DNA of 16,570 nucleotides from an uncultured Opitutaceae bacterium (GTDB lineage: Bacteria > Verrucomicrobiota > Verrucomicrobiia > Opitutales > Opitutaceae): NCBI GenBank assembly GCA_937128785.1, contig CAKZMS010000536.1, forward strand, positions 1 through 16,570, in the 5' to 3' direction. A model generated the notes under the pieces. That model worked only from the letters and a program-made list of their open reading frames with translations. It was not told the origin of the DNA and did not search any database. Position numbers and translations under genes: made by a program. This document shows, one piece after another, positions 8,924-16,192 of the stretch; within the stretch, counting starts at the first letter, position 1; each line of letters starts with the position of its first letter.

Positions 8924-8945
8924 ACACGGATTTTCATCCCCGTGT
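8924..8945 (+). other. Small hairpin between kdsD and fumarase
   Basis: ACACGG at 8924-8929 pairs with CCGTGT at 8940-8945 across a 10-nt loop. It lies 45 bp after the kdsD stop and 28 bp before the fumarase start. No T-tract follows, so it could be a weak kdsD terminator or a 5' UTR structure of fumarase. The spacer also holds two TTGCGCA copies, around 8893 and 8915. No promoter could be assigned. Confidence 0.25.
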
Positions 8946-8973
8946 AGCCAAGAATTGTTCAAAACTCCCTGTC

Positions 8974-10614
8974 ATGGCCACGCCTTCATTCGTTTACCAA
9001 GATCCCCTGCCGCTGGGGAAAGATGAAACCTCCTACCGCCTGCTTTCCCATGAGGGCGTCAGCACCGCTGAATTTGATGGTCAGACCGTGCTCAAGGTCA
9101 GTCCGGAAGCGCTGACGTTCCTGGCCGACCAGGCCTTCCACGATTGCTCGTTCACGCTTCGGACCAAGCACCTGGAGCAGGTGGCCGCCATCCTCGATGA
9201 TCCCGAGGCATCGGACAACGATCGCTACGTGGCCACGACTCTGCTGAAGAACGCCGAAATCGCAGCCGAAGGCATTCTCCCTTTCTGTCAGGACACCGGA
9301 ACCGCGATCGTCATGGGCAAGAAGGGGCAGAACGTATGGACGGGTGGCGGCGATGCCGAGGCCCTGTCGAAAGGCGTCTACGACTGCTACACCCGCGAGA
9401 ATCTGCGCTACTCGCAGACCGCTCCCATCACCATGTATGAGGAGCAGAACACCAAGACCAACCTCCCGGCGCAGATCGATCTCCTGGCCACGGATGGAGA
9501 CGAATACAAATTCCTCTTCGTCGCCAAGGGTGGCGGCTCCGCCAACAAGACTTTCCTGTATCAAGAGACCCGTGCCCTGCTCAATCCGGCCAGCTTGGAG
9601 AAGTTCATGCTCGAAAAGATGCAGACTCTGGGCACGGCCGCCTGCCCTCCCTACCACCTCACGTTCGTGATCGGTGGCACCAGCGCCGAAGCCTGCTTAA
9701 AAACCGTTAAGATGGCATCGACCAAGTATCTCGATGCCTTGCCCACCTCAGGCAACGAACACGGTCAAGCTTTCCGGGATATCGAGCTGGAGGAGAAGGT
9801 GCTGAAGCTCGCTCAAAGCACCGGAATTGGGGCGCAGTTCGGTGGCAAATACTTCGCGCTCGACGTGCGCATCGTGCGCCTACCGCGCCACGGCGCTTCC
9901 TGCCCGGTGGGGATCGGGGTGTCCTGCAGCGCCGACCGCAACATCAAGGCCAAGATAAATCGTGAAGGCATCTGGCTCGAACAGATGGAGACCAATCCGG
10001 GACGTCTCATTCCCGAGGAGATGCGCACGCTCAAGCAGGAAAAGGTCGTTAACATCGACCTGAACCAGCCCATGGCGGACATTCTGGCCGAGCTTTCGAA
10101 ACACCCCGTCACCACTCGCGTGCTGCTCAATGGTCCCATGATCGTCGCTCGCGACATCGCCCATGCGAAGCTGAAGGAGCGCATCGATGCCGGCGAAGGT
10201 TTGCCCGAATACCTGAAAAACCATCCGGTATACTACGCAGGTCCGGCCAAGACACCGGAAGGCTACGCGTCCGGCAGCTTCGGCCCCACCACCGCGGGTC
10301 GCATGGACAGCTACGTTGATCTCTTCCAGGAAAACGGCGGCTCCATGATCATGCTCGCCAAGGGAAACCGCTCCAAGGCGGTGACCGATGCCTGCAACAA
10401 GCACGGCGGCTTCTATCTTGGCTCCATCGGCGGACCCGCCGCGATTCTCGCCAAGGAAAGCATCCGCAAGGTCGATGTGCTGGAGTATCCCGAGCTCGGC
10501 ATGGAAGCCGTGTGGAAAATCGAAGTGGAAAACTTCCCCGCGTTCATCCTCGTGGATGACAAGGGCAACGACTTCTTCGTCAACGGCTGCGCCGCGTGCG
10601 TGCCCGGCAAGTAA
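8974..10614 (+). CDS. fumA: Class I fumarate hydratase ([4Fe-4S])
   Basis: This 546-residue enzyme hydrates fumarate to (S)-malate in the TCA cycle. It is the single-chain FumA/FumB type (E. coli FumA is 548 residues), with the alpha-like N-terminal part and the beta-like C-terminal part fused. The three cluster ligands fall at the same positions as in E. coli: Cys105 in LPFCQDTGT, Cys224 in TAACPPYH and Cys318 in [10 protein letters not shown]. The C-terminal swivelling domain shows [42 protein letters not shown] and [24 protein letters not shown] segments. Class I fumarases are oxygen-sensitive, which fits SufU/SufS and HemN close by. No Shine-Dalgarno precedes the ATG. It ends 37 bp before the convergent endonuclease-family gene. 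Confidence 0.97.
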   Translation: MATPSFVYQDPLPLGKDETSYRLLSHEGVSTAEFDGQTVLKVSPEALTFLADQAFHDCSFTLRTKHLEQVAAILDDPEASDNDRYVATTLLKNAEIAAEGILPFCQDTGTAIVMGKKGQNVWTGGGDAEALSKGVYDCYTRENLRYSQTAPITMYEEQNTKTNLPAQIDLLATDGDEYKFLFVAKGGGSANKTFLYQETRALLNPASLEKFMLEKMQTLGTAACPPYHLTFVIGGTSAEACLKTVKMASTKYLDALPTSGNEHGQAFRDIELEEKVLKLAQSTGIGAQFGGKYFALDVRIVRLPRHGASCPVGIGVSCSADRNIKAKINREGIWLEQMETNPGRLIPEEMRTLKQEKVVNIDLNQPMADILAELSKHPVTTRVLLNGPMIVARDIAHAKLKERIDAGEGLPEYLKNHPVYYAGPAKTPEGYASGSFGPTTAGRMDSYVDLFQENGGSMIMLAKGNRSKAVTDACNKHGGFYLGSIGGPAAILAKESIRKVDVLEYPELGMEAVWKIEVENFPAFILVDDKGNDFFVNGCAACVPGK

Positions 10615-10656
10615 CGGCCGGTCCTAGAGACGCGCCCCGGCCGGCCTCGCGCTAGG
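10615..10656. terminator. Possible bidirectional terminator between convergent genes
   Basis: The short gap between two convergent genes has overlapping inverted repeats. CGGCCGG (10615-10621) pairs with CCGGCCG (10637-10643). Alternatively CCTAG (10623-10627) plus CGCG pairs with CGCG plus CTAGG (10652-10656), with a 3-nt bulge. Both folds are very GC-rich. Neither is followed by a T-tract, so intrinsic termination is only a possibility. Confidence 0.3.
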
Positions 10657-11554
10657 GCACCGTCACCCGCACCCAGATCGGGAAGTGATCCGAGGCGAAG
10701 AAGCCGGGCTTGACCGCGGGTTTCTGGAGCTCGAACTCATCCACCTGCATGTCCGGCGTCACGAAGACGTAATCGATCCGGCGGAGGGGCCGGTCCGGCT
10801 TCCCCGGTTTCTGATTGGCTAGGTCCGCCGCTGCGACCGCCTCGCCCGGGCCGAGGAAGGTTTCGAGTTGTCCGCGAACTTCCCCCGCCACATCCCGCGC
10901 ATCAATCATCCCCAAGTCGTCCGCGTCCACCATGCGCCGGTAAGCTTCACTTTCGGGGAGCGAGTTGAAATCACCCGCCAGGATCAGCGGCATTTGCCCC
11001 ACCGCCTTGCGCATTCGACTGACCAGTAGTTCCACGGCAACTTCCGCCCTTTGCCCGTGGATATGAACATTGCCGATGGCGATCTCTTTGCCGGTCGCAA
11101 GATCCCGCAACGCCACCCAGGTGAAAACCCGTCCGTGGTGCTTGGTGTTTTCAAGGTTATCGCCGGGTCGCGTTGGGGTTTCCCCGACCCAAAACGACCC
11201 GTGTTCCATCAACTCAAACCGATCCGGATGGTAGAAAATGGGCACAAACTCATACCAACGCTGATCTCCTCGATGACCGTCACTGCGTTCTCCCACCACA
11301 TAATGATAGTCCGGCAGCATCGCCTGATACTCTGCGATCATCCACTCGGAGGCTTCCTGAATGAGAATCACCTCCGGCGTGTGCTCGCGCAGGGTTTCGG
11401 CCACCACGTCACCCCGATTCACCCACGTCTCGCCGGTAAAATCGATTCTCACGTTGTAGCTCAACAACCAGAAGGAATCTGCCGACGCGGCCGATGAAAA
11501 TACGGACCAGCTTCCGGCGAGTATCAGCAGAAGGATTCGGGGCAACTTCATCAT
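10652..11554 (-). CDS. Exported endonuclease/exonuclease/phosphatase family protein
   Basis: This 300-residue protein has the DNase I/sphingomyelinase-like EEP fold, a Mg2+-dependent phosphodiester hydrolase. A clear signal peptide opens it: MMKLPRILLLILAGSW then SSAASA, with likely cleavage near residue 25. EEP motifs follow in order: LSYNVR (Asn34), ILIQEASE (Glu67), IGNVHIHG (His164 in the usual NTHL place), LAGDFNSLPES (Asp195, Asn197), RIDYVFVTPD (Asp261) and ASDHFPI (Asp289, His290). All metal and catalytic positions are kept. Secretion suggests an extracellular or periplasmic target such as nucleic acid, phosphoesters or sphingolipid-like substrates; the sequence does not tell which. 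ATG 11554 or the adjacent 11551 places the signal peptide correctly. A start ten codons earlier, at 11584, adds residues that do not look like a signal peptide. Confidence 0.9.
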   Translation of the reverse strand: MMKLPRILLLILAGSWSVFSSAASADSFWLLSYNVRIDFTGETWVNRGDVVAETLREHTPEVILIQEASEWMIAEYQAMLPDYHYVVGERSDGHRGDQRWYEFVPIFYHPDRFELMEHGSFWVGETPTRPGDNLENTKHHGRVFTWVALRDLATGKEIAIGNVHIHGQRAEVAVELLVSRMRKAVGQMPLILAGDFNSLPESEAYRRMVDADDLGMIDARDVAGEVRGQLETFLGPGEAVAAADLANQKPGKPDRPLRRIDYVFVTPDMQVDEFELQKPAVKPGFFASDHFPIWVRVTVP

Positions 11555-11615
11555 GCGCTCATTTGAACACGATCGCCCCGGCATGCAATCAACGTCCCGC
11601 CCCCGCGCCCGGACA

Positions 11616-12233
11616 TCAATTGGCCGGAGCCACGGACTGAGCTTCCTGTAGAGTCAGCCACAGGCTAATCCCGTCGGTGATCATTTGCACCGCGATGAGG
11701 ATCAGCAGCATGCCCATCAATCGTTCGGCCGCGCGCATACCGCGGGTGCCTAAAATTCGGGCCACCCGCTCACCCATGATGAGAATTCCCGCCGAGATCG
11801 CCGACGCCACGATCAGCGCAATCATCCATTCCCAGATGCGATCGGGCTCCTTGCTGGCCAACAGCAGCAGGAAGGCAATGCCGCTGGGACCCGCGATCAT
11901 GGGCGTAGCCAGAGGTACGATGAAAGGCTCGTCATCACCCGGCACGCCCAACTGCACCGCGCGGTTGGGAAAGACCATGCCGATCGCGATCAGGAAAAGC
12001 AGAATGCCACCGGCCAGACTCAAGGAAGACTGCTGCAATCCCAGAAACGTCAGCAACTGGGCCCCGACCAGGAGGAAGGTCATCAGGATCCCGAACGCAA
12101 TGAGGACCTCCCGCAGCAATACCTTGCGCCGTCGCTCCGCGGGCACGTTGGACAAGATCGCGTTAAACATCACGATATTGCCGAACGGGTCCAAGATGAG
12201 CAGCAACGTGGCCGCAGCGGAAAACAAGGTCAT
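11616..12233 (-). CDS. MarC family integral membrane protein
   Basis: This 205-residue UPF0056/MarC-family protein has about six hydrophobic segments (around residues 4-28, 42-64, 72-88, 104-126, 134-154 and 170-194). The two family hallmarks are LDPFGNIVMF (14-23) near the start and PFIVPLATPMIAGPSGIA (103-120) in the middle, a likely internal duplication carrying the conserved Pro and Gly residues. Function in the family is not settled. E. coli MarC was once linked to multiple antibiotic resistance, but this was not upheld. It lies 31 bp before the start region of the endonuclease-family gene, on the same strand. A perfect palindrome sits about 67 bp upstream of its ATG and may be an operator. 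Confidence 0.93.
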   Translation of the reverse strand: MTLFSAAATLLLILDPFGNIVMFNAILSNVPAERRRKVLLREVLIAFGILMTFLLVGAQLLTFLGLQQSSLSLAGGILLFLIAIGMVFPNRAVQLGVPGDDEPFIVPLATPMIAGPSGIAFLLLLASKEPDRIWEWMIALIVASAISAGILIMGERVARILGTRGMRAAERLMGMLLILIAVQMITDGISLWLTLQEAQSVAPAN

Positions 12234-12299
12234 ACCCGCAAGCTGGACTCATAGGCAGCCGGGGCAAGCCCAGTGAAACGTGATCGGGAAAGACTGTTT

Positions 12300-12316
12300 G
12301 TAACGTAATACGTTAC
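12300..12316. promoter_or_regulatory. Perfect palindrome upstream of marC, candidate operator
   Basis: GTAACGT-AAT-ACGTTAC is a perfect 7-bp inverted repeat with a 3-bp centre, 17 bp in all. It lies 14 bp beyond the YjbQ-family stop and 67 bp upstream of the marC-family ATG. It is AT-richer than its surroundings. The size and symmetry fit a dimeric helix-turn-helix regulator of TetR, GntR or MarR type. It is not followed by a T-tract on either strand, which argues against an intrinsic terminator. Confidence 0.45.
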
Positions 12317-12329
12317 TAACCGGACCGGC

Positions 12330-12749
12330 TCACTCGCCTTGAACCGTCACGATCAAGCGGCGGGTATGCGGGGCCGCCCGGTGCTCCCAAAGGAACAGCC
12401 CCTGCCAGGTGCCCAAGGCCATGCGGCCGGCCGTAATTGGAACCACTTCACTGGTGCGGGTCAGGGCCATTTTGATGTGACTGGGCATGTCGTCGGGTCC
12501 CTCCAGCGTATGGTGAAAATCGGGATCATTTTCCGGCACGAGACGATCCATCCAGCGCTCCAAATCACGGCGAGCGGTGGGATCGGCATTTTCCATGATC
12601 ACCAAGCTGCAGCTGGTGTGCTGGCAAAACACGGTCACAGTTCCGGCCTGCACGCCACTTTCCGCGACCATCCGGCCCACCTCACGGGTGATTTCATGGG
12701 TTCCCGCGCCACGGGTGGAAAGACTGACGACTTCCTGAAAAACGGCCAT
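12330..12749 (-). CDS. yjbQ: YjbQ family (UPF0047) protein
   Basis: This 139-residue protein matches the YjbQ/UPF0047 family in full length. Conserved blocks are VTVFCQHTSCSLVIMENADPTARRDLERW (38-66), FHHTLEGPDDMPSHIK (78-93) and the C-terminal LGTWQGLFLWEHR (112-124). The conserved His, Cys and Asp residues form a small putative metal and active site. Members were reported to have weak thiamin-phosphate-synthase activity, and the family is often labelled secondary thiamine-phosphate synthase, but the physiological role is not settled. It lies on the same strand as marC, with 96 bp and a palindrome between them. The start at ATG 12749 is the usual family N-terminus. Confidence 0.93.
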   Translation of the reverse strand: MAVFQEVVSLSTRGAGTHEITREVGRMVAESGVQAGTVTVFCQHTSCSLVIMENADPTARRDLERWMDRLVPENDPDFHHTLEGPDDMPSHIKMALTRTSEVVPITAGRMALGTWQGLFLWEHRAAPHTRRLIVTVQGE

Positions 12750-12817
12750 GCCTGCAGCACGCCAAGCAAGCTCCGTCGTAGCAATGCTGGAACCGGCGAA
12801 AGTATGGGTGCAGGCGC

Positions 12818-12846
12818 AAAAAAAACCCGACCTCGCCGGGTCGGGT
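12818..12846 (-). terminator. Rho-independent terminator of the sigma/membrane-protein operon
   Basis: Read on the minus strand, an 8-bp perfect stem (ACCCGACC pairing with GGTCGGGT, 6-nt loop) is followed at once by eight T residues. It begins 23 bp after the stop of the membrane protein gene. This is the only textbook intrinsic terminator in the window and marks the 3' end of the transcript carrying the sigma factor. Confidence 0.92.
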
Positions 12847-12869
12847 AAAATTGAAAGTAGCGAACGAAA

Positions 12870-13715
12870 TCAGAATTTCAGGATCAACCGATCACCATCG
12901 GCCGATACCCGACTCACGGAATCGTAGAGCTCGTCCTGACTGATCCGACGGGCGATCAGACTGTGGGTGTCACGACCAGCCGGGCTTTCGGACTCCGTCA
13001 TGAAGTCCTCGGTCGGCGCTTGGTAAACGAAGAGGCGTTCACGGGTCGGTTCCGGCACCGTTACTTTGCCCAAAGTCTCCGAATTGGTAACTGCCGCCGC
13101 GAGGTCAACCTGGGGCTCGCCCAGCAGACGGCCCACTTGAAGTCGTTCGGCCTCGACTTTGGCCAAATTGGCCGCAATCGAACGCTCTGAGGGAGAAGGA
13201 GTTGCTGGAACCATGTCTTCAGCGGAAATCGACGGTCCCGCCCATACCACCATCGGCGCGAGTTCCACCTGGGTCACCGGGGCCGAAACTACTTCGACAA
13301 CAGCGGGGCTTTCAGCCGCTTCGGTGACATCCTGACTCTCGGCGACCTCTACAGCAGCAATCGGAGTTTCCACCGCCACTTGGGGAGCGTCAAAATCAGC
13401 CATCGGCTCAACCGCTGGGGCAAGCGGCTCCGTGTAAGTTACTTCAAAACCGGGCTCGCTGTAGTCGCGGAATGACAAAAACGTAATCGCCAAGACAGCC
13501 GTCGCCCCGATGGGCATCTGATAGCGCGCAAAGCCGGCAAATACCCGCGGAAGGCTGAACCACCAGCGCTTCGGCTCAATGGCCTCTGCCCGTTGCCGAA
13601 CGTGGAACTCCTGCTGGAAATCCTGCCAAAAGTCGTCGCTAGGCCGTTCGGCCCGCTTCAACGCAAATAGATCGTCTAGAGATACTTGCTTGGGATTTGG
13701 TTTATCGGATTTCAT
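12870..13715 (-). CDS. Single-pass membrane protein coupled to the ECF sigma gene, candidate anti-sigma factor
   Basis: This 281-residue protein is not matched to any family I recognise. Its ATG overlaps the sigma factor's TGA as ATGA (13712-13715), the arrangement common for sigma/anti-sigma pairs, so translational coupling is likely. Residues 1-65 are charged and probably cytoplasmic (QVSLDDLFALKRAERPSDDFWQDF part, then a basic KRWWFSLPRVF). One membrane segment spans about 66-83 (YQMPIGATAVLAITFLSF). The long outer part (about 85-281) is acidic and rich in A, V, P and E at 95-170, then more mixed. It ends with a conserved-looking tail, SVSRVSADGDRLILKF. The HxxxCxxC motif of zinc-binding anti-sigma factors is absent, and there is no FecR-like domain visible. 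Function as an anti-sigma factor is inferred from position and topology only. An intrinsic terminator follows. Confidence 0.85.
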   Translation of the reverse strand: MKSDKPNPKQVSLDDLFALKRAERPSDDFWQDFQQEFHVRQRAEAIEPKRWWFSLPRVFAGFARYQMPIGATAVLAITFLSFRDYSEPGFEVTYTEPLAPAVEPMADFDAPQVAVETPIAAVEVAESQDVTEAAESPAVVEVVSAPVTQVELAPMVVWAGPSISAEDMVPATPSPSERSIAANLAKVEAERLQVGRLLGEPQVDLAAAVTNSETLGKVTVPEPTRERLFVYQAPTEDFMTESESPAGRDTHSLIARRISQDELYDSVSRVSADGDRLILKF

Positions 13716-14347
13716 GCATTCAAATAGGACTGCAATTCGGCTTGGAGAATCTGTTTGGCGTAATGTAAACGGGAGCGGACCGTCCCCACAGAGCATCCTA
13801 CCACTTCGGCAATCTGCTCATGGCTCAGGCCATCAATTTCGAAAAGAGTCACAACGGTGCGATGCTTGATAGACAGTTTTTGCATCGCCTCGTTCAATTT
13901 TTCCTGAAGTTCCCGCACGTAGACCTCCCGATCTGCCCCGTGCTTATCGGTCAATTGGGCCAAAATCTCGGTGGTTTTGTCGTCTTCGTTGATCTTTTCG
14001 AAGCTGAAAAACGTCCGTAATTTGGACTTCCGGAGGTGGCTGAGAGCGGAATTAACGGCGATCCGATACAGCCAGGTAAAAAATGAAGATTGCCCCTGGA
14101 ATCGATTAATCGACTTAAACGCCTTTATGAAAGCATCTTGGGTAAGATCGGCGGCATCCTCCCGATTCGAGGTCATGTTGTAAACGACCCCGTAGACCCG
14201 TTCGCGGTAGCGCAGGACCAACTGGTCAAAAGCCGCGATTTCGCCGTCTTGTACTCTCTGCACGATGGCCCAGTCATTATCGGCTTCCTGGCGACGCTCA
14301 GCCGAGCTCACCATGGTTTTACCGAGGACTTTCGAAAGGGCCGACAT
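13712..14347 (-). CDS. ECF-type sigma-70 family RNA polymerase sigma factor
   Basis: This 211-residue group IV sigma factor has only regions 2 and 4. Region 2 spans about 36-105: AFDQLVLRYRERVYGVVYNMTSNREDAADLTQDAFIKAFKSI, then the promoter-melting stretch FFTWLYRIAVNSALSHLRK. A linker of about 45 residues follows. Region 4 is about 150-205, with a helix-turn-helix SHEQIAEVVGCSVGTVRSRLHYAK that reads the -35 element. ATG 14347 was chosen; a TTG at 14368 and an ATG at 14314 are also in frame, and none has a good Shine-Dalgarno. It starts 63 bp after the polyprenyl synthase stop. Its stop overlaps the start of the following membrane protein gene, suggesting a sigma/anti-sigma switch responding to an envelope signal. 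Confidence 0.94.
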   Translation of the reverse strand: MSALSKVLGKTMVSSAERRQEADNDWAIVQRVQDGEIAAFDQLVLRYRERVYGVVYNMTSNREDAADLTQDAFIKAFKSINRFQGQSSFFTWLYRIAVNSALSHLRKSKLRTFFSFEKINEDDKTTEILAQLTDKHGADREVYVRELQEKLNEAMQKLSIKHRTVVTLFEIDGLSHEQIAEVVGCSVGTVRSRLHYAKQILQAELQSYLNA

Positions 14348-14410
14348 TTGGACAGAAAATTGGCTCAATCGGGACCGGCCTGCAACTGCAAACCTTGCTC
14401 GATAGGCCTC

Positions 14411-15436
14411 CTAATCGACTCGAAGTTTGGCCACCTGGTTTCGCAGCACCTGGGTGAGCGCCAGGAGTCGGGGGGTCGCGGCGCACCCGGCATGGGGTTT
14501 TAAGGCCGCCTCCGCCAGCCGCAGCTCCTGTTCCAGCGCCTGATCCACTCGCGCAAAAATGCCCAGCTCCCGCATCTGCTTCAGCCTGAGCTCGGCGTGA
14601 GGAGAGCGTTCCCCGGTTATTTCGCCAATAACAGTGATGCGTTCCGCCGGGGGCAGCGCATCCGCCAGCTCCATCAGGGGTAGCGTGAGTTTCCCGCTCC
14701 CCAGATCCGTCCCCAGGGTTTTCCCGATTTTGGATTCCTGACCAAAAAAGTCCGCCAGATCATCGAAGATCTGATAGGCGATGCCCAACTGGCGCCCGAA
14801 GGTAGCCGCGGCGTCCACAAATGACTCGGGGTAGCCCGCCAAATAGCTGCCCAATTGGCAGGACACCCGAAACAGCTCAGCGGTCTTGAGGTCGATCACC
14901 CGCTGGTAGTCCTCCCGGGAAATCTCCGTCGTGCCGCGTCGGAGGGTTTGAATAATCTCCCCGGCACAGACTTTGCGGGTGCTTTCCGCCACCGCCGAGC
15001 ACACCAAGGTGGTGGGAAATTGCGCCGCCAAGTGCAGGGCATGGGCAAACAAGGCATCCCCCAACAGAACCGCTGCCTCCGGTCCGTAGGAACGGGCCGC
15101 GGAGTCCCTGCCCCGCCGAATCTCCGCCCCGTCCATGATATCGTCATGAACCAGGGTCGCCAGATGCACCAACTCGATTACGGCCGCCACCCTCACCAGG
15201 TCCGGGTTCACAGCGTCATCACGCCATCCGCTCAGGAAGACCAGCGACGGTCGGATGCGTTTACCCGACGTATCAATGCAGTAGTCGGCCATCGCCCGAA
15301 TCTCCGGCTCAAACGAAGCCACCTGTTCCCGGAGGCAGGCGTCAAGCGCGCTGACGTGGGGCCCCAGGCTCGTGAACACCGATTCAAAATCAATCGGAGC
15401 GGTCGAGGCGGCTGGTGGGGAGTCGGATGAATTCAT
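14411..15436 (-). CDS. Polyprenyl diphosphate synthase (trans-isoprenyl chain elongation)
   Basis: This 341-residue enzyme condenses isopentenyl diphosphate onto an allylic primer to make trans-polyprenyl diphosphates, for example quinone side chains. GKRIRPSLVFLSG (58-70) binds substrate. The first Asp-rich motif is LVHDDIMDG with Asp98, Asp99 and Asp102, followed by RRGRDSAARSYG (107-118). The second is QIFDDLADFFG with Asp225, Asp226 and Asp229, followed by KIGKTLGTDLGSGKLTLPLM. A small residue (Ala93) five positions before the first motif and the HLATLVHDD context resemble bacterial long-chain synthases of the octaprenyl/heptaprenyl kind. Product length cannot be fixed from sequence alone. 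It starts 113 bp from the divergent intramembrane protease gene and lies upstream of the sigma factor on the same strand. Confidence 0.93.
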   Translation of the reverse strand: MNSSDSPPAASTAPIDFESVFTSLGPHVSALDACLREQVASFEPEIRAMADYCIDTSGKRIRPSLVFLSGWRDDAVNPDLVRVAAVIELVHLATLVHDDIMDGAEIRRGRDSAARSYGPEAAVLLGDALFAHALHLAAQFPTTLVCSAVAESTRKVCAGEIIQTLRRGTTEISREDYQRVIDLKTAELFRVSCQLGSYLAGYPESFVDAAATFGRQLGIAYQIFDDLADFFGQESKIGKTLGTDLGSGKLTLPLMELADALPPAERITVIGEITGERSPHAELRLKQMRELGIFARVDQALEQELRLAEAALKPHAGCAATPRLLALTQVLRNQVAKLRVD

Positions 15437-15472
15437 GCGAAAAGCAACACCATGCTCAGGGAAAGGCTTCTG

Positions 15473-15497
15473 GCTAATCGAATCGACCGGAATTAGC
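15473..15497. promoter_or_regulatory. Inverted repeat in the divergent prenyl-synthase/protease spacer
   Basis: GCTAAT (15473-15478) and ATTAGC (15492-15497) form an inverted repeat with 13 bp between the arms, inside the 113-bp spacer of two divergent genes. On the plus strand TTAGCT is followed after 17 bp by TTAAAT (about 15512-15517), a poor match to a sigma-70 type -35/-10 pair. Both readings are tentative. Confidence 0.25.
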
Positions 15498-15549
15498 TCG
15501 CCTTCGCCGCACTGCTTAAATCCCTAAAGAGCATCGGAGCCTCCGCGAC

Positions 15550-16161
15550 ATGAATGATTCCCCTTTTCTCGCCCTGATGATGATCGCCGCCGGCGGGTAT
15601 GTGCTCCGGGTGTGGATTCAGGACATGCGGGAAGCGGAAGCGGGACGTCCCATCCGGGGAGGATTTCCGGGAGCCTACCTTTGCAGTCGAAAAGCCATCC
15701 TGATCGCGGTGACGGGCGCCTTGGTCATCCTGCTTGCCGAAACCTTGGGGGAAATCGCCCTCGGGCTTGATCAGGAGCAATCGGAAATGAGCGTGCTCTT
15801 CGGCATCTACACGCTCTCAGCCGCCATAATCGAAGAAGTGGTTTTCCGCGGTTTCCTCGTCATCGACAAACGCGGGGTCCTGCTCCGGTGGGTCGGCATC
15901 GTGGGCGCGTCCGTGGTGTTTGCCGCCTTCCACCCCTTCTTGTGGGAGTGGGAGGACAGCCAGCTTACCTGGACCTTCAACGCCAAAGGCTGGTTTAGCA
16001 CGGGAGCCATCTTTGTCGGCTCGCTGTGGTTCTACTACGTGCGGTTCATGCCCTCGAATCCGCAGCACTCCTTGCTGCCCTGCTTCGCGGCCCACTTCAC
16101 GAAGAACGCAGGCGTCTTCGCCATCAAGGGCGCGCAGGGCTTCGTGGTTGGGTTCTGGTAA
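15550..16161 (+). CDS. CPBP/Rce1-type intramembrane metalloprotease
   Basis: This 203-residue multi-pass membrane protein belongs to the CPBP (CAAX protease and bacteriocin-processing, Abi) family of glutamic/metal-dependent intramembrane proteases. The motifs are complete: IIEEVVFRG (Glu95, Glu96, Arg100), FAAFH (His128) and CFAAHFTKN (His182, Asn186). Hydrophobic segments lie at about 4-23, 48-72, 82-100, 112-128, 150-165 and 186-200. Bacterial members serve in bacteriocin self-immunity, peptide maturation or unknown proteolysis; the substrate here is unknown. A GGAG about 10 bases before the ATG makes this one of the few starts with a plausible Shine-Dalgarno. The stop codon TAA sits in the loop of a perfect hairpin. 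The gene is divergent from a polyprenyl synthase, which may be chance. Confidence 0.93.
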   Translation: MNDSPFLALMMIAAGGYVLRVWIQDMREAEAGRPIRGGFPGAYLCSRKAILIAVTGALVILLAETLGEIALGLDQEQSEMSVLFGIYTLSAAIIEEVVFRGFLVIDKRGVLLRWVGIVGASVVFAAFHPFLWEWEDSQLTWTFNAKGWFSTGAIFVGSLWFYYVRFMPSNPQHSLLPCFAAHFTKNAGVFAIKGAQGFVVGFW

Positions 16162-16174
16162 CCAGAACCCAACC
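16146..16174. terminator. Perfect 13-bp hairpin with the stop codon as its triloop
   Basis: The arm GGTTGGGTTCTGG (16146-16158) pairs perfectly with CCAGAACCCAACC (16162-16174). The three-base loop is TAA, the stop codon of the intramembrane protease (16159-16161). As duplex DNA it is a 14-bp inverted repeat around a single base. The gap to the convergent gene's stop is only 18 bp, so it could end transcripts from both sides. Neither side has a strong T-tract, so Rho-independent termination is not certain. Confidence 0.7.
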
Positions 16175-16192
16175 CGAATAAACCTTTCCGGC

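Noticed and set aside
8064..8927. A 287-codon minus-strand open frame
   Set aside because: It is entirely antisense to kdsD, whose catalytic residues and CBS domains are intact.
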